Positions 36,251-48,184 are shown, counted from the stretch's first letter. The stretch is DNA of 64,000 nucleotides from Tretioscincus oriximinensis (GCA_022410635.1 JAJVDF010000002.1:4846778-4910777); one strand, 5' to 3'. Made by a program: numbers and translations. Notes: a model not told the origin generated them from the sequence alone.

Positions 36251-36439
36251 CATGTAGTGTGGAAACCTGTTGCATCTCAGAGGGGAATCCACATCAGAAT
36301 CTGGTGTTTATCATCTAAAAGGCCCTCCCACATGCCCATACCCCTTTAATTACTGGTGGTGGTGGTTTCTCCAGAATAATTTAGGGTGTACACAGGTCTG
36401 TACAGGAGAAGGTGTTCCTTTAGATATTTGGGCATCGAA

Positions 36440-36572
36440 GACAGTTGAAGATTTTGCCTTCTTCTGTTCCAGACTACCCAAGTGCAATTGGTGGGCCACT
36501 ATGCAAGACCGAATACTGGACTAGATGGGCTGTGACCTGATTTAGCAGGGTTCCTCTCACGTTCCTATGTAA
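36440..36572 (+). mobile_element. CR1-like LINE 3' UTR end (copy 4)
   Basis: 'gaagattttgccttcttctg', 'caattggtgggccact', 'ctggactagatgggctgtga' and a terminal 'cgttcctatgta' match the end of the copies at 757 and 59285. Only the last 130 bases are present. Confidence 0.8.
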
Positions 36573-36860
36573 GTCATTTAGTCTGCAAATGGGTAGCTAG
36601 TGCAGTTCATTTAGTACTGGAAAGATGTGCATTCTTTCTTAAAGATGATTTAAGCAAGCAATCTGGCCAATGTGATTGTACCTTGGGATGCCTGAAGTAT
36701 CTTTAAGTAGTCCATTCAACCCCTAATCCACTCTACCAACACATCTACTCAGGCACACTTGAAAGTGCTCCATATTTTGTTCACAATGGCTGGAGATGTG
36801 AATGTACTGCTCAGATTTCCAGATTTTACGTAACTCTTCCCTTGAATGAGGGACTGTTTT

Positions 36861-36975
36861 TTTATCCAACTTCAATTGGGGGGGACCAGTCTAGAATGTT
36901 TCTTTATCCAACTTCAATTGGGGGGACAAGTCTAGAATGTTTCTTTATCAAACTTCAATTGGAGGGACCAGTCTA
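36861..36975. repeat. 41-42 bp minisatellite, 2.7 units
   Basis: Units begin at 36861, 36903 and 36944 with 'tttatc.aacttcaattgg', followed by a variable G run and 'ccagtctagaatgtttc'. The first two units are nearly identical apart from G-run length and one base; the third is truncated. Confidence 0.9.
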
Positions 36976-36979
36976 ATTC

Positions 36980-37774
36980 TCTGCATCACATTCAGGAAAT
37001 GGGTGTCAGCAATCAGTCTAAAGAATTAAGGACAAAAATGACCAATAATTTATAATCTGCTCCTCAGATTACACTTAAAACTGTCTTGCATTGTACCTTC
37101 CCATCTGAATTTTACTTCTCCATTTGTTCTACTTTATTATGTAATTTGTTTGATACCATGCTGATTATAGCATTTGTATTCTTTTTCCTTGAAATTGTTG
37201 TTCAAACTAAATAATTATCTTATAAAATCTATAATCTATATTATACACTATCATTCCTCATTGTTTGTTGGTTAAAAGATGCACGATTTATGTATAACTT
37301 TACTTATGTTCAGCAATAAGCAACAAAAAGGTACCAAAGGTGCAACTTTATTGCCAAAAATAGTGAAGGTATATCACAGTTCATTAGGTCAATTTACAAT
37401 AAGCAGAAAACATGAAAAATGTAGTCCCAAGATATCTCCATTACATCTGATGAATGGAAACTTCTAGATATGATTTAAACTCATGCAATCTTAAATGGCA
37501 TCATTTTAACCTACTGAAAGCTAAATAAAAGGATGTTCATATAATCCTTTCAGTGAAATCAAATGCCATAGTTCCCTTTTTGCAAAGAAGTTGCATCTCA
37601 TGCTTACTAATTAGAAGATTGGAAGGTTGCTTTCATCATGGCTTGAGATCTGAGGAATGTCCCCACTTCCTTCTTCAAGCATCTATGGGTGCAACTTTGG
37701 CTATGTTGTCTCCATTTTGAGACATGACACATCTGCCAAGAACCGTGGCATCCTACCAAAGCTTCCTGGGAAGA
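36980..37774. other. unannotated sequence, no gene seen
   Basis: AT-rich, nothing recognised. Confidence 0.4.
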
Positions 37775-38090
37775 GGGTGCTGAATTAAAGCATCTCATTC
37801 AATAAGTTGTCAAGTGTCTTTGTGTGCCAAAATTGATACAGTATGTGGAAATACCTGGTGACATAGCCAGGCTGGCACTACTGCTGAGAACCCTCCTCCC
37901 AGGCTGCTCCCATGGCATGTAAAGTAGTATGATTTGTGTTGTTGGGAACCCTTGTTTCATTCTTGATCTCTCAATGGCTTTTGATATCATCAACCATGGT
38001 ATTGTAGCCACTACGATACCATGGCTGATGCTTAGGAAATTGGGACTTGAAGGCTTTGTTTTATAATGGTTCTTTTCCTAGCTCTTAAAT
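37775..38090 (+). mobile_element. L2-type LINE reverse-transcriptase fragment
   Basis: A frame around 37950-38065 reads 'FSILDLSMAFDIINHGIVA' and continues 'LGLEGFVL'. This is the RT block in which L2/CR1 elements have a 'DLS.AFDT..H' motif followed by 'LG..G....W'. Upstream DNA to 37775 fits the preceding RT segment less clearly. Only about 100 codons remain, with frameshifts. Confidence 0.75.
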
Positions 38091-38154
38091 ACTCTGTAGA
38101 AAGTAGTAATGAGGTGTTTTCATTTGATGCCACATGAATTTTCTTTTGAAGATT

Positions 38155-38290
38155 ATAAGAACATAAAAGAAGTCCCACAGGATAGGGCCTGTCTTATACA
38201 GTTGTCCATTAATTGCTTCTAGGCATCTCAAAACATAACTTTCACCTACTCTTGGCTTCCTGCAATTAGCCTTTAAATGCATCCTACCTA
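38155..38290 (-). mobile_element. CR1-like LINE 3'-end fragment
   Basis: 'ttataagaacataaaagaag' opens it on the plus strand, which is the reverse complement of the terminal 'cttatgttcttat', followed by 'ccacaggatagggcctgtct' and 'attgcttctaggcatctcaa'. Diverged. Confidence 0.55.
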
Positions 38291-38423
38291 TCTCTCCTGA
38301 TAGCCCCGATACATCTGGTTTCCATGAATTTGACTTTTTTCCTTTAACCAGTATTTAGGTTTAATGCAAGAATTAGTTTAGAATGTTGCCCCTCTGTTCC
38401 CCCATCTATCTCTCTTTTGATAG

Positions 38424-38446
38424 ACAGATGGATAGATAGATAGATG
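38424..38446. repeat. short (GATA)n microsatellite
   Basis: 'gatggatagatagatagatg'. Confidence 0.8.
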
Positions 38447-38464
38447 TTAACACATTTGGCGATT

Positions 38465-38578
38465 GTCTTTTCTAGCATTCTCTTTCTAGCATTCTCTTTC
38501 TGGCTGACACAGGGCTTTGAGAACAAGTCTCTCGATTGAAAGATTGTTTCTTAACCACTAAACCACTATACCACTTTT
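38465..38578 (-). mobile_element. tRNA-SINE head fragment
   Basis: On the minus strand 'gtggtatagtggtttagtgg' is A-box-like, and 'ttctcaaagccctgtgtcag' matches the B-box side and body of the SINE at 14080-14396. The tail is missing. Confidence 0.6.
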
Positions 38579-38579
38579 G

Positions 38580-39526
38580 CGACTCTAGCATAAGGATGCA
38601 GAGGCATTTCACAGACTGCTTCCGAGCACTGTGGATGTCATTTGGTGTCCTTCAGCAGCCTTCGCAGAGGATGACTTTCAGTTCATTTCTGAAGAAGCAG
38701 AGGATAGAAGTACAGAACAGAGTAACGTTTTTAAAGCCTCGGACTGATTTTGAAAGGGAATTTTCAGCCATAAATTTACTATTTTGGTAGTGCAGAAACA
38801 CTGTTGGTATCAGGGAAGGGGAGGAGGAGGGAAGAGGATCCCATTTGCACGTAATCAGCTATGCATACAATGGGATTTTTTCCTACTCAACAAATAAAGC
38901 AATATATTTAAAGATATCGTGCAGTTTTGACTTCCAGTAAGAATTTCCCTCTATAGTAAGAAATCACAGAGCAATAGTACTACATATTGACAATAACAGC
39001 CTTCCTAATGAAATAGTTTAATATTTTATATGGCCTTCTTGAAAACAAAATGAAATAACATTGCAACATATTAGCACTATGCACTGTTTCTTGGCCTGTA
39101 GGTGTACATGGCAGTTTTGAACAGAGCTTGCCCAGGTGTAAGGGTAATTTACAGGAGAAGGTGAGATTAAATCTAGGCCATCTGCTACCATATATGACCA
39201 CAAAGCCATTAGCTTCAAGCACTTAGCATTTGTTATATAACTGGTTCAATCTTAAAAGACACCTGGAAAAGCCTCAAGAAGTTCTGCTGTGTTGCTATCT
39301 TATGCTGGCCTGCAGTCCAATCTTTTCTGTTGATTGTTCTTCCCTTTGGTATTTCTGAAGATCTGAGAGTTATCGCTTTTTGCCACCTGCTAGAGAGATA
39401 TCTCTTGCCACTTCCATCTTCAAATATGCTTACTATTAATTGTATTGTTTTACAGTTTTCCTTTTCATTTTTTATTCTTGTCAATCCCTTTGATATTCTT
39501 TTTAAATCAGAAATTTGAAATGTTTT
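38580..39526. other. unannotated sequence, no gene seen
   Basis: No repeat or exon recognised. The 84-codon frame at 38536-38790 begins inside the SINE fragment and has no domain. Confidence 0.4.
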
Positions 39527-39830
39527 AAGAACGTAAGAGGAATTCTATTCGATCAGACCACAACTTATCTAGTCTAGCATATTGGCTCATTGAGTGGCGC
39601 ATCAGTAGGGTTACCAGAAAATATATAAACAATTTTTATATATTATTTTATAGCTTATAATTTCAAGAGCATGCTTAATTTTTTTCTTTTATCAACCCAT
39701 TAAAGAAATAGTAGTCCTGTGTTCCTTTCTTCTGAAAACCCTATCCATCTGTTGCTTCTGGGCATCTCAAGCAGAAGAGGGCAAATCTTCATTCATAGCT
39801 CTAATTATTCTATTATTAGTCAATATCACT
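39527..39830 (-). mobile_element. CR1-like LINE 3' end, interrupted by about 130 bp
   Basis: 'taagaacgtaagaggaattc' and 'cttatctagtctagcatatt' (to about 39600) and then 'cttctgggcatctcaagcag' and 'aagagggcaaatcttcattc' (from about 39735) are consecutive parts of the family 3' UTR in reverse. An AT-rich 130-base insert of unknown type separates them. Confidence 0.6.
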
Positions 39831-40734
39831 GGTAAGGTTATTACAGGTTAGATGCCCATTTATGTATGTGTTAATAGAAGAAGTCCAAAAACACACGACT
39901 AAGTATATGTGTGATGAGACCAAGATAGCCTGGAAACATATTTACGCACCCCGAACCAGTCTGGGTATGTGGAAACTTGGCATGATTCATGTGGAACCCC
40001 TATTTTTAAGCTTTAATCCATCTCTAATTGACACCTTAACATGTAATCACAATGACACCAGAATTAAAATGAATGTCAATATTTAAAAGAAACAATGAAA
40101 AACTGAAAAATAAATTAACTAAATTATTGACATCAGCAAGAATAATGATAACACATGTCTGTAAAATAGGAGTTTACTATTAGATAAATAGTGGTGAATG
40201 TTGTGGCAAGTAGCTGTGATGAATAAATTAACTATAAATAGAAGGAAGATATCTGGGGAGAAATTCTTGAAAATACCAAAGGGAATGACAGTTAATTTTC
40301 TTCATCCCATAGTGGCTTGTGGCTTGTAAATTAACAATAATGAATCTCAGGAATTATTGGTGTTAATGTTATTGCAGCTAGTTTTAATATTAAGTCATGA
40401 CTTTTTTTGCACAGTCTTGAGCTTGTGGGGAAGGTGGAATTGGTAAATTCTCCTTTCATTTTTGGCCCTAAGTTTTAATCTAGTTTCAAACCACTTTCAT
40501 AGTTTAAACACACACACACCTTTTTTTTGCACCAGTCCTTTTTGTCCAGATTTTATCTTGGAACAGAGGCCAGATATCTGAATATTAATCCAGATTACAG
40601 GAAGATGCAGTTGGAACGGCCTGCCACCCACTAGCAATATTCTGGGATATAATGCATAATAAGGCTTGGTGTAGAAAAGGATTAAGTTATGCAATTTAGA
40701 AATCTGTTACAACACATCTACGTACCCATTTATC
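39831..40734. other. unannotated sequence, no gene seen
   Basis: AT-rich, nothing recognised. Confidence 0.4.
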
Positions 40735-40898
40735 CAATTGCAGAGTGGTTTCACAAAGTGCTTTCAAATAGCTGGGTTGCCTAAAGCAGATGCCAGTAGA
40801 TGGTGCTCTCTTCGCTTCATGGCAGGCACATGGGCTTCAAAGTCAATATCTCTATTGAAACACTGAGCTCTTAACATCTTGCACCACTTTGCCTCACA
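40735..40898 (-). mobile_element. tRNA-SINE head and body fragment
   Basis: On the minus strand 'ggcaaagtggtgcaagatg' is A-box-like; 'gactttgaagcccatgtgcc' holds a weak B box; 'cccagctatttgaaagcac' matches the body of the SINEs at 14080, 50328 and 61573. The tail is missing. Confidence 0.6.
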
Positions 40899-40899
40899 A

Positions 40900-41724
40900 G
40901 GAAGGATTCCTTCATATGGAAAAATGTTCCTCATGGCAAGAATTTGACCTTAAAGCATTATCTATATTTGTAAAATATATGAATATAATGAATAATTGGA
41001 AATGAAACATGTAATAACAAAATTTTAATATATATAAATTAAAAAAAAACATATACATGGAATATTCTAAGTGAAATAAACAATGGCTATTTTGGGGCTC
41101 ACATATAATACTCTCAGAAAAATGTCAACAACCATCTCTAGTCTCGGGTTTGAACAACAGCAGCAATAGAAGCAAATCTCCTAGGTTTAGGGAGAGAAGC
41201 ACATTATAGAATAGCTGCTTCCTTACCTCATCCTCTGTCTGAAATTCAACAATCTCCCAAGTCCTGGTGATTCACCCAAATGAAGATGATGTGGACCAAA
41301 GTACACTACGGTCCTTAAACAACTAGGTAGGGCTGAATAAGGGCCCAGGTTTTCAGTTCAGAGACTATATGACTGGGCCTGCTCCAGCACCTGGCATGTC
41401 ATAACGCTTCTTTTCCCAGGTGGCTTGGCTGGGTTGTAACAGGCCAGGTCCAAGATGATGATTAATTTAAATTTATAGAGATATTGCTAGTGGATGGGAG
41501 TATTGCCATTTCTGGCTCTTTCAAGAAACATTTTGTGCCACAGTTGCTTGAAGGCAATGTTCTCTGTGGATCAGGCTTTCTTTTTTTCAGAACTAGAAAG
41601 GGGAAAGGTGATGGAGTGGTCAGCAGATGGTACTAAGTAAGGTTAGTCTTCTGGAGTGGCAGGTATAGTTCTTATTGGAAGTAGCTAAGACTAATTCCAC
41701 AACAACCTTGCTTATAATGAACAT
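40900..41724. other. unannotated sequence, no gene seen
   Basis: Nothing recognised. Confidence 0.4.
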
Positions 41725-41850
41725 AAAAACATAAGAGGAGCCCTGCTGAATTGGGCAAGAGTCCATCTAGTCCAGCATTCTGTCTCTCACAATAGTCCAG
41801 CAATTGCATCTGGCCACACACGAGCAGAAGAAGGCAAAAGTCTCACTGTT
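41725..41850 (-). mobile_element. CR1-like LINE 3' UTR end
   Basis: 'acataaaaacataagaggag', 'ccctgctgaattgggcaaga' and 'ccatctagtccagcattctg' are the exact reverse order of the plus-strand ends at 55850-55962 and 59500-59640. Well preserved. Confidence 0.8.
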
Positions 41851-44439
41851 CTTGATGCATTGTATATATACGTATTTAATTATTCAGTTAGATGTGAAAT
41901 CAACACAACTAATTCCCTGAGAAAGGCGGGAACCCATCCCTTTCAACAGTTGGTATTCCAGCACTTTTATATGATGTCTGATATCCAATGCAGGGCTGAA
42001 CAGAACAGATTTTAAAGGTTTCCTACTTCCACATATAAGCTTTGAATCCTTTTTTCTTATTCTGGGCCAGATGCAAAACCATCAAAGGATGAATTGGAAC
42101 AAGTTTACTTGGAAGGTTTATAATCAGTCTTCAACTAATTCAGGATAGAGATCACTTGGGACAACTCTGGACCAATTCTAGTATTAGTTCTATGTGGGTG
42201 AAGCATACTTCGCAGTGGCTTGATCTAGTTTATTGCATGTGGAAACTACTTTTGTCTTATTCCTTTATTTTTATTCTTTGTTGAGTTGATGTACCTTTGT
42301 TCTTGGGAGTTCTGAGAACACCAACAACCCAGCAGACAATAGAGTCCCCAGGTTGTCATCGAATAACCTCTAGCATTAATGAAGTTGCATTTTGCTTTTG
42401 TGTACTTGAGCATAGATGATGCAATGTAAATTTGGCACAGCTAACTCTGTTGGGGCTAACAAATATAATGCTGAACTTTTGGATCAGTGGGGTACCAGTA
42501 TTTAAATGAAAATCCTCTAATCATTGTATGGCATATGCATGTGTTTGATTCTACAGCCTTCTGTCCTCTTGCTTCATAAATATCATTTGATGCTAATTGG
42601 ATTGCAATTGCCAAAGTTGATGCAACTTGTTATCCTTCCTGATTGACCTAAAAGGCATCTTTGACATGGTATAAAGAAAACAAAGAGGACAGTTATCATA
42701 GAGATTTAATTCAGACTGCTAAAGAGGAAAATCTATGCATTTTCTACGACAGGAGAGATTACATCCAGAAATGCTCATTTATCATTCTTTAAAACTAATG
42801 TAATTGATTATATTTAAAAATGGGATAGTGCATTGGAGGACCTGGGATTGTTAAGGAAAAATAAGTAAAAATTATGTGTCACCTTTTTTGGGTGGTTTTT
42901 TTTTTTTTTGGATATCATGATCTCATCTTCAGACAGACAGAAAGGTCTCTTTACTAGCTACCAAGTATGTAAAGCACTACTGGCATTCATCTGCACAGCA
43001 GTGGCAGAGAGATAGAAAACAGAACAGGAATAGTGGTTAGCAGGAATGCAGCTGTTGCACTATAAACTGCCCCACCATTCCTGAGTAGTGGAGCTGTTTT
43101 CCAGACTGCTTATGGAATTGCTCCTCTTAGGAAACTCCTGAAGGGAGAAAGTTATCTAATGGGCCTGCTGTACACATGCCATGGACCTGTGTCAGCCTGG
43201 AATGACATCTAGACAGCAGGGCTCAGAATAAGACTAAGTCAAATCAGGCCTTATGTCCGCGGGGGAGGGGGGGAATCCGAAGGTGAATGGGTGGGTCCTT
43301 GCTTCCATGCATGTATTTTGCAAGGTTGACAGTCCTGCAGATGAGATAAAAGCCTTGGATTGTCCTGGGATTACCTCCAACTATCTAACAGGGATCTAAA
43401 GAAGACCCCATAATTGCACCTTGCTATCTGGACCCTCTTACTTCTATCAGTCCTGATGATCTGAGCTGCATAGATTCTGATAGGTCTAAGCTGGTAAACC
43501 TGGAAGAATTAAAGGTCCTTTACATCTGCTATGGGTAATAAAAATGCTGCTGCAAATGGAAGGAAACGATTGCTGAGAGATGAAATATAAACACATCCTT
43601 TGGTTCTAATAAGATTCAAAATAACAAAAGGGTCTGTAATATGCAGCCTTTTTGTATTTGGAGAGTGTGAGAATGAGCGAGAGAGATCTAAAACCAAATG
43701 TGGTTTTATTTCACTCTTGTGCCCTTTTATTATCATATCTTATTGCATTATGGCTAGAGAGTTAAAAATCACACCTTAGGCTATCCAGTGCATATAATTT
43801 CACTCCCTTCTTCCGTGCAGGTGTCCCTTGAGGTGCATTGTTATGCTACATTCTTCTCATCCTTGTCATATTATATTGTCTCATTGTTGATTGGGCTTGT
43901 GTTTGGAATCCCGACAGGGGAGGCCAAGCCACAGTGCATCAGGCCCAGTTTGTGATAATGAAAAATGCCAGGGCGTTGTTTCCATAGGCAAACAAAAGAA
44001 AAAGCATGGAACTTGAACGCCCTGTAAAGCGAGTGAAAAACTTAAATGTATTTTCAGACATGCTTGGGGTCTTTGTCACTCAGTTTTTACTATGGGTAAT
44101 GCAAGGTATCTTTTGTTTAGCATTGCACTGATTTCAGCCAAAGAAAAGAGTTGGGACCAAAAAGGGGAAATATTTGGTGACATGGGAACCCCAGTGTACA
44201 TCTCTAAATAACTTTCTTGGCAGAGATACAGAAATGGCTTACCATGACTTCTTCTCTACTTGAAGCCCTCAGTCCCACTACGTTGTTTAGTGACTAACAA
44301 TGGCTCCAGGCATACGAGGTTTTTCTATGGCAATCATATTATCAACATGATACTCCGTTCAACATAAGAACTGAAGTTCCGTTATCCACTTGGGAATATG
44401 AATATCCACCCAGAATGAGTGATTGCTGGCCATTCTGTT
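41851..44439. other. unannotated sequence; possible conserved block at 43880-44060
   Basis: A T-run is at 42893-42910. 43880-44060 is repeat-free with balanced composition and could be conserved non-coding DNA (inference only). No exon recognised. Confidence 0.4.
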
Positions 44440-44840
44440 AATGTCAAGTTTGGGTGTTGGCACGTCTTAGGCTTGATGCTCCCCTGTCAGGCTCAGGGGA
44501 ATCCACTACTGCAGGTGCGGCATCCCCTGATTCCCAGTGGGTTTACTCCACCAGCAACCGATAGGCTGCTGGCACAGTAAACCCGACCCTGCCCTACCTC
44601 CTTGATTAGGCCCAAGCCTCAGAGTAAATTACTGGGGACCCACCTCACCCTCCTGCCCACCCACCTACCCGTCATCCTGATCCTGCTCCCAACCCCTGCT
44701 CCCTTACCTGCCTTCCTCCCTCATGGAGCAAGGGGGATGCAAGAGGAGGAAGAAGAAGAAGGGGGAGGGAGGAAGCAAGAGAGAAGAGAAAGAGGGGAAG
44801 AGAGAGGGGGGAAAACAAGGAGGAATTGGAGGAGGTGAAG
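44440..44840. repeat. GC-rich block with hairpin and polypurine tract
   Basis: 44480-44720 is far GC-richer than its surroundings and looks like an interspersed element of unknown type. At 44539-44584 'gggtttactccaccagca' pairs with 'tgctggcacagtaaaccc' (18-base stem, few mismatches). 44735-44835 is almost pure purine (AGG/GAA). Charged or proline-rich frames on both strands are compositional artefacts. Confidence 0.55.
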
Positions 44841-45976
44841 TCCACTCCCACATATTTTTTGAGGGCCTCCACTAGTGAACAATAAAAAATGTCCATGGAA
44901 TGGACCTCTTTAGCCTGCTTTTAGTGACTATGAAAACATGTTACTGATCACCTAGTGTTACGTCAAGCTGCAGTTCAGAAAACTCACAGGGTAAGGGTGT
45001 TGGTTAAAATAAATTCTTCTATACTTATGTGTGCCACTGTAAGTAAACTGTGAAATTAGGGAAGAACACATACGTATATACAGTATGTAACACCAGTACA
45101 ATAATTTGCATACTTTCTGTCCCTGCCAGTATTTTGCATGCTTTCCTAATTCATGTATTTATGTACTTTGCTTTGATAAGGGATTATTTTCCTTACTGCA
45201 AACCCTGCTTGATTGATGCCATGAGCCTGTTTACTTTCAGATAGGGATTGTGAAGATGCAAGTTAGGTGACTATTTAAAATGGGTAATAAATAATGGTTT
45301 TACGCTTTAGGAACATTTCCAGGCATTTAGGATTACAAGTATTCCATCCCCCCCACCCCAAGAAATGTGGATTTCTCCAGGATGCTATCATGATCACTTG
45401 ATTAATGTGAATTGTTTTGTCCTTCTGTGGAAGATTTCACCAAGTTTCTAAAAGAAGCAACTAACTAATCAATTGTCACAAAAAACTCAAGAATTGTGTA
45501 GAAGCATTTCACCAGTTAAAAAATCAGGCTGAATAGATTAAGCTATGTATTTGCTTTTATTGTGGGATTCAAAGGCCCTTGACAGGATGTTTGTGGACCA
45601 AGTGTCTATGGAAGTATCCAAACATGCCTTAATTCACACTAGAACTGATTATCATCTGATCAATTGATTACATGACAATTACTCTACTGTCTGTGGCACT
45701 GGGTCAGTGAGACTGGGTCTTTCATTGATATCTGGTAGTGCATATCCGGATATTTTGCCAACCTGAAGTTCCTCAATGCCTGCCAATGGCCCTGTTCGTG
45801 AATAAATAGTCAGGCTTTGGATGACTGCATAGGCCTGCTAAGTTGGCAGTGTGCAGAATATTGTTACATCAGGACAAAGCACTATAGAAACTGCTTTTCC
45901 CTTGGTATTTTTTAATAGTTCAATATACCTTTCTTCACACTTTCTTACTTCCATGATGCCACCCACTTTTCTCTTG
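44841..45976. other. unannotated sequence, no gene seen
   Basis: Nothing recognised. Confidence 0.4.
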
Positions 45977-46304
45977 TTAGGGTGCATTCACACGACTATT
46001 TTATGCCTCAGTTATAGCGCCATTTTGAAGGTCATGTCACACGCGTTAAGAATGCATGAGTAAAACTTCCGCAATAAAGGCCATTTATTCTGCAATAAAC
46101 TATTGCTCGGATAATCAGGAATAATTGCGGAGAATGTCCGAAACCTCGCAGCCAACCTCTGTCATCTCGTAGCCAATCCCCTTCATCTCCCCTGTGAACA
46201 AAAAGAGTGCAAGAGACAGGAGGGGAGAGATGACAGGAGGAAGCGCCGCCTCCTTTCTTCGGTGGGGAAATCTGCCTGCCTTTTCACCCAGCCAGACTTC
46301 CATC

Positions 46305-46872
46305 TGCTTTTGGAGGGTTCCTGCCTAGAAATTGGGTCTGAAAAAGGAAGGGGAACATGGACAAATGTCCTGTCAACCTTCCCACCTCCTCCTCAGCAGC
46401 CCCCAAAGCAGGAAACCTCCAAAAACACACGGAGGGCTGGCTGGCCAGATCCCTACAAAACCTAGGCAGAACTGGAAAAAGCAAATGGCTGCGTTCAGCC
46501 TAGGCTTCGTGTGGATGGGGTGAGCAGCTCTCGGTCTGCTTTTGGAGGGTTCCTGCCTGGAGATCGGGTCTGAGAAAGGAAGGGAAACACGGACAGACAT
46601 CCTGTCAACCTCCCCACCTCATCCTCAGCAGCCCCAAAGCAGGAAACCTCCAAAAGCACACGGGGGTCTGCCGGCCCCATCCACATGCAGCCGTTTGCTT
46701 TTTCCTGTCCAGCCTAGGCTCCATATGGATGAAGTTGGCAGACCTCCATGTGCTTTTGGAGGTTCCCTGCTTTGGGGGCTGCTGAGGAGAAGGTGGGAAG
46801 ATTGACAGGACATCTGTCCATGTTCCCCTTCCTTTCTCAAACCCGATCTCCAGGCAGGAACCCTCCAAAAGA
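46305..46872. repeat. three inverted/direct about-123-bp modules
   Basis: Each module starts with 'tgcttttggagg' plus 'ttcc.tgc' and closes with its reverse complement ('gcaggaa.cctccaaaag'), so each has its own terminal inverted repeats of about 20 bases. Modules 1 and 2 are direct; module 3 is inverted. The spacers between 1-2 and 2-3 are also inverted copies of each other (share 'aaaaagcaaa.ggctgc' and 'gtggatgggg'). Confidence 0.85.
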
Positions 46873-46910
46873 AGGTGGAGGGCTGGCTGGACAGGAAAAG
46901 GCTTCTCGTG

Positions 46911-47037
46911 AGACACAGCCAGCTCTACCGTGTTGCTTTGGCTGTGTCCTCCTTCCAGTCAACCCTCCAACCGGCTCTGTTGGGCTGGTTTGAAGGAGGG
47001 CACAGCTGAAGCAACACAAGAGAGCCGGCTGTGTGTC
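46911..47037. repeat. palindrome with about 46-bp arms inside the foldback element
   Basis: The left arm 46911-46956 ('gacacagccagctctaccgt') is inverted to the right arm 46989-47037 ('agagccggctgtgtgtc'), at roughly 80-85% identity by eye, around a 32-base centre. Confidence 0.8.
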
Positions 47038-47178
47038 ATGAGAATTCAAGTATATGTGTCAACAGGACAAGCCATTGTATATTCAGGAATATAGCTTTGT
47101 GGTGTGACGGGATAGGCATTTGCTATATTCCGGAATATAAATTTATTTTGGGTTTTAGCTGGTCGTGTGAATGTTTCC

Positions 47179-48184
47179 TTTGTCTCTAAGTGCTAGTGGT
47201 CCCTTTGCTGGACATTATCCTTGTGTAAGGAAAACATGAAGAAAGCAACATGTAGATGCATTCCATGACTATCCCAGTGATGTGTTACGTTTTAACCAGG
47301 CACCAAAACCCATGTAAAGTTGTTGTGACATAGATCCTCTTGGAAGTTATTGCAAAGCTGGGATGCTGTTACACAGAAGGTGCTCATGTACTATAGCTCA
47401 TCAAATTTCTCATGATAGTGGAATTATCAGAAGGGCCTTATTGAACAGGTTTTTCTGCTCTCTCAGAGTTCTAAACATTCAGCGTATGTGTCAACATCAA
47501 CTGAATAGAATTTTATAGTAAACTGCTGGAATTAACCTGTTGTGTTATGGTAACACAATGGATTTTTGCCCCTTGGCCCCCTTGCTTCCATCCATACCTC
47601 CACCCACTCCCTCCCTCCCTTGCCACCTCCCATCCCCTTTTCACTTGCAGCTTCTTTGTTTCAGTCCTTCTTTCTTTCTGTTTTCCTTTCCTTGCTTCTT
47701 CTTTTCTTTCCTTCCTTTCCCTCACAATACTGGAGCAGTATTGAACCCTGGGGTATTCCACTTCTCACATCTTTTCACCAGAGAACTGTCTCTTTTTTTA
47801 TTTAATTCTGTTTTTTCCATCTTTTAGCTAGTTTATAATCCAGGACCCTGGTCTCTAGAGGCTGCCAACGTTCCGAACCCTGCCATTAGTCTCTGGCGGC
47901 GCCAAGCCCTGTGGTTGGTCATTATATTGAACTCTCCTACATGCCTTTTATTACATGTTTATAGCAAGTTTCTCTGAGGTTGGTATGATGTGTACCTGAC
48001 TAGATGCTCCCAACAAATTCTATTGCTGCATTTTGCATGTGCTTCAGTTTTTGAACATGCATCAGGATAGTCTAGTCTGAAGATTAACAGGGTGTCGACC
48101 GTTGTTAAGTTATTCCATTCCCAATAAACAATAAAGCAAGGCTGTGTACATATAACAACCCTCTTTACATTTTTCTTTAGCATG
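47179..48184. other. unannotated sequence with polypyrimidine tract
   Basis: 47565-47730 is a long pyrimidine-rich tract (CCT/TTC). 48000-48110 ('attttgcatgtgcttcagtt', 'atagtctagtctgaagatta') resembles a reptile LINE UTR type that I recognise only vaguely. No exon. Confidence 0.4.

Larger units (their letters stand above)
45977..47178 (+). mobile_element. 1.2-kb foldback member of the TTA/GGCTGC MITE family
   Basis: The left end 'gggtgcattcacacgac' (from 45980, after TTA) is inverted to 'gtcgtgtgaatg' near 47163-47174. The outer 170 bases on the left ('gcaataaactattgctcgga' near 46091) and about 130 on the right ('gctatattccggaatataa' near 47132) match the 410-bp copies at 62362 and 17900. 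Between them is about 850 bp of GC-richer sequence made of three related modules (46305-46428 plus, 46537-46658 plus, 46751-46872 minus) and a separate palindrome (46911-47037). Frames of 62-103 codons over the modules are similar to one another because the modules repeat; none has a domain. No transposase. Confidence 0.75.

Noticed and set aside
36861..36975. Short repeats as a CRISPR array
   Set aside because: Units are contiguous with no unique spacers, and the genome is vertebrate.
44602..44896. Charged or leucine/proline-rich frames
   Set aside because: Pure composition effect of the C-rich and polypurine tracts; no domain and opposite strands both open.
46262..47049. Many overlapping 60-103 codon frames that resemble one another
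   Set aside because: They repeat because the DNA modules repeat; frames on both strands and no conserved family. Not a multigene array.
47513..47827. Frames of 79-95 codons rich in F, P, S and L
   Set aside because: Lie on a polypyrimidine tract and its complement.
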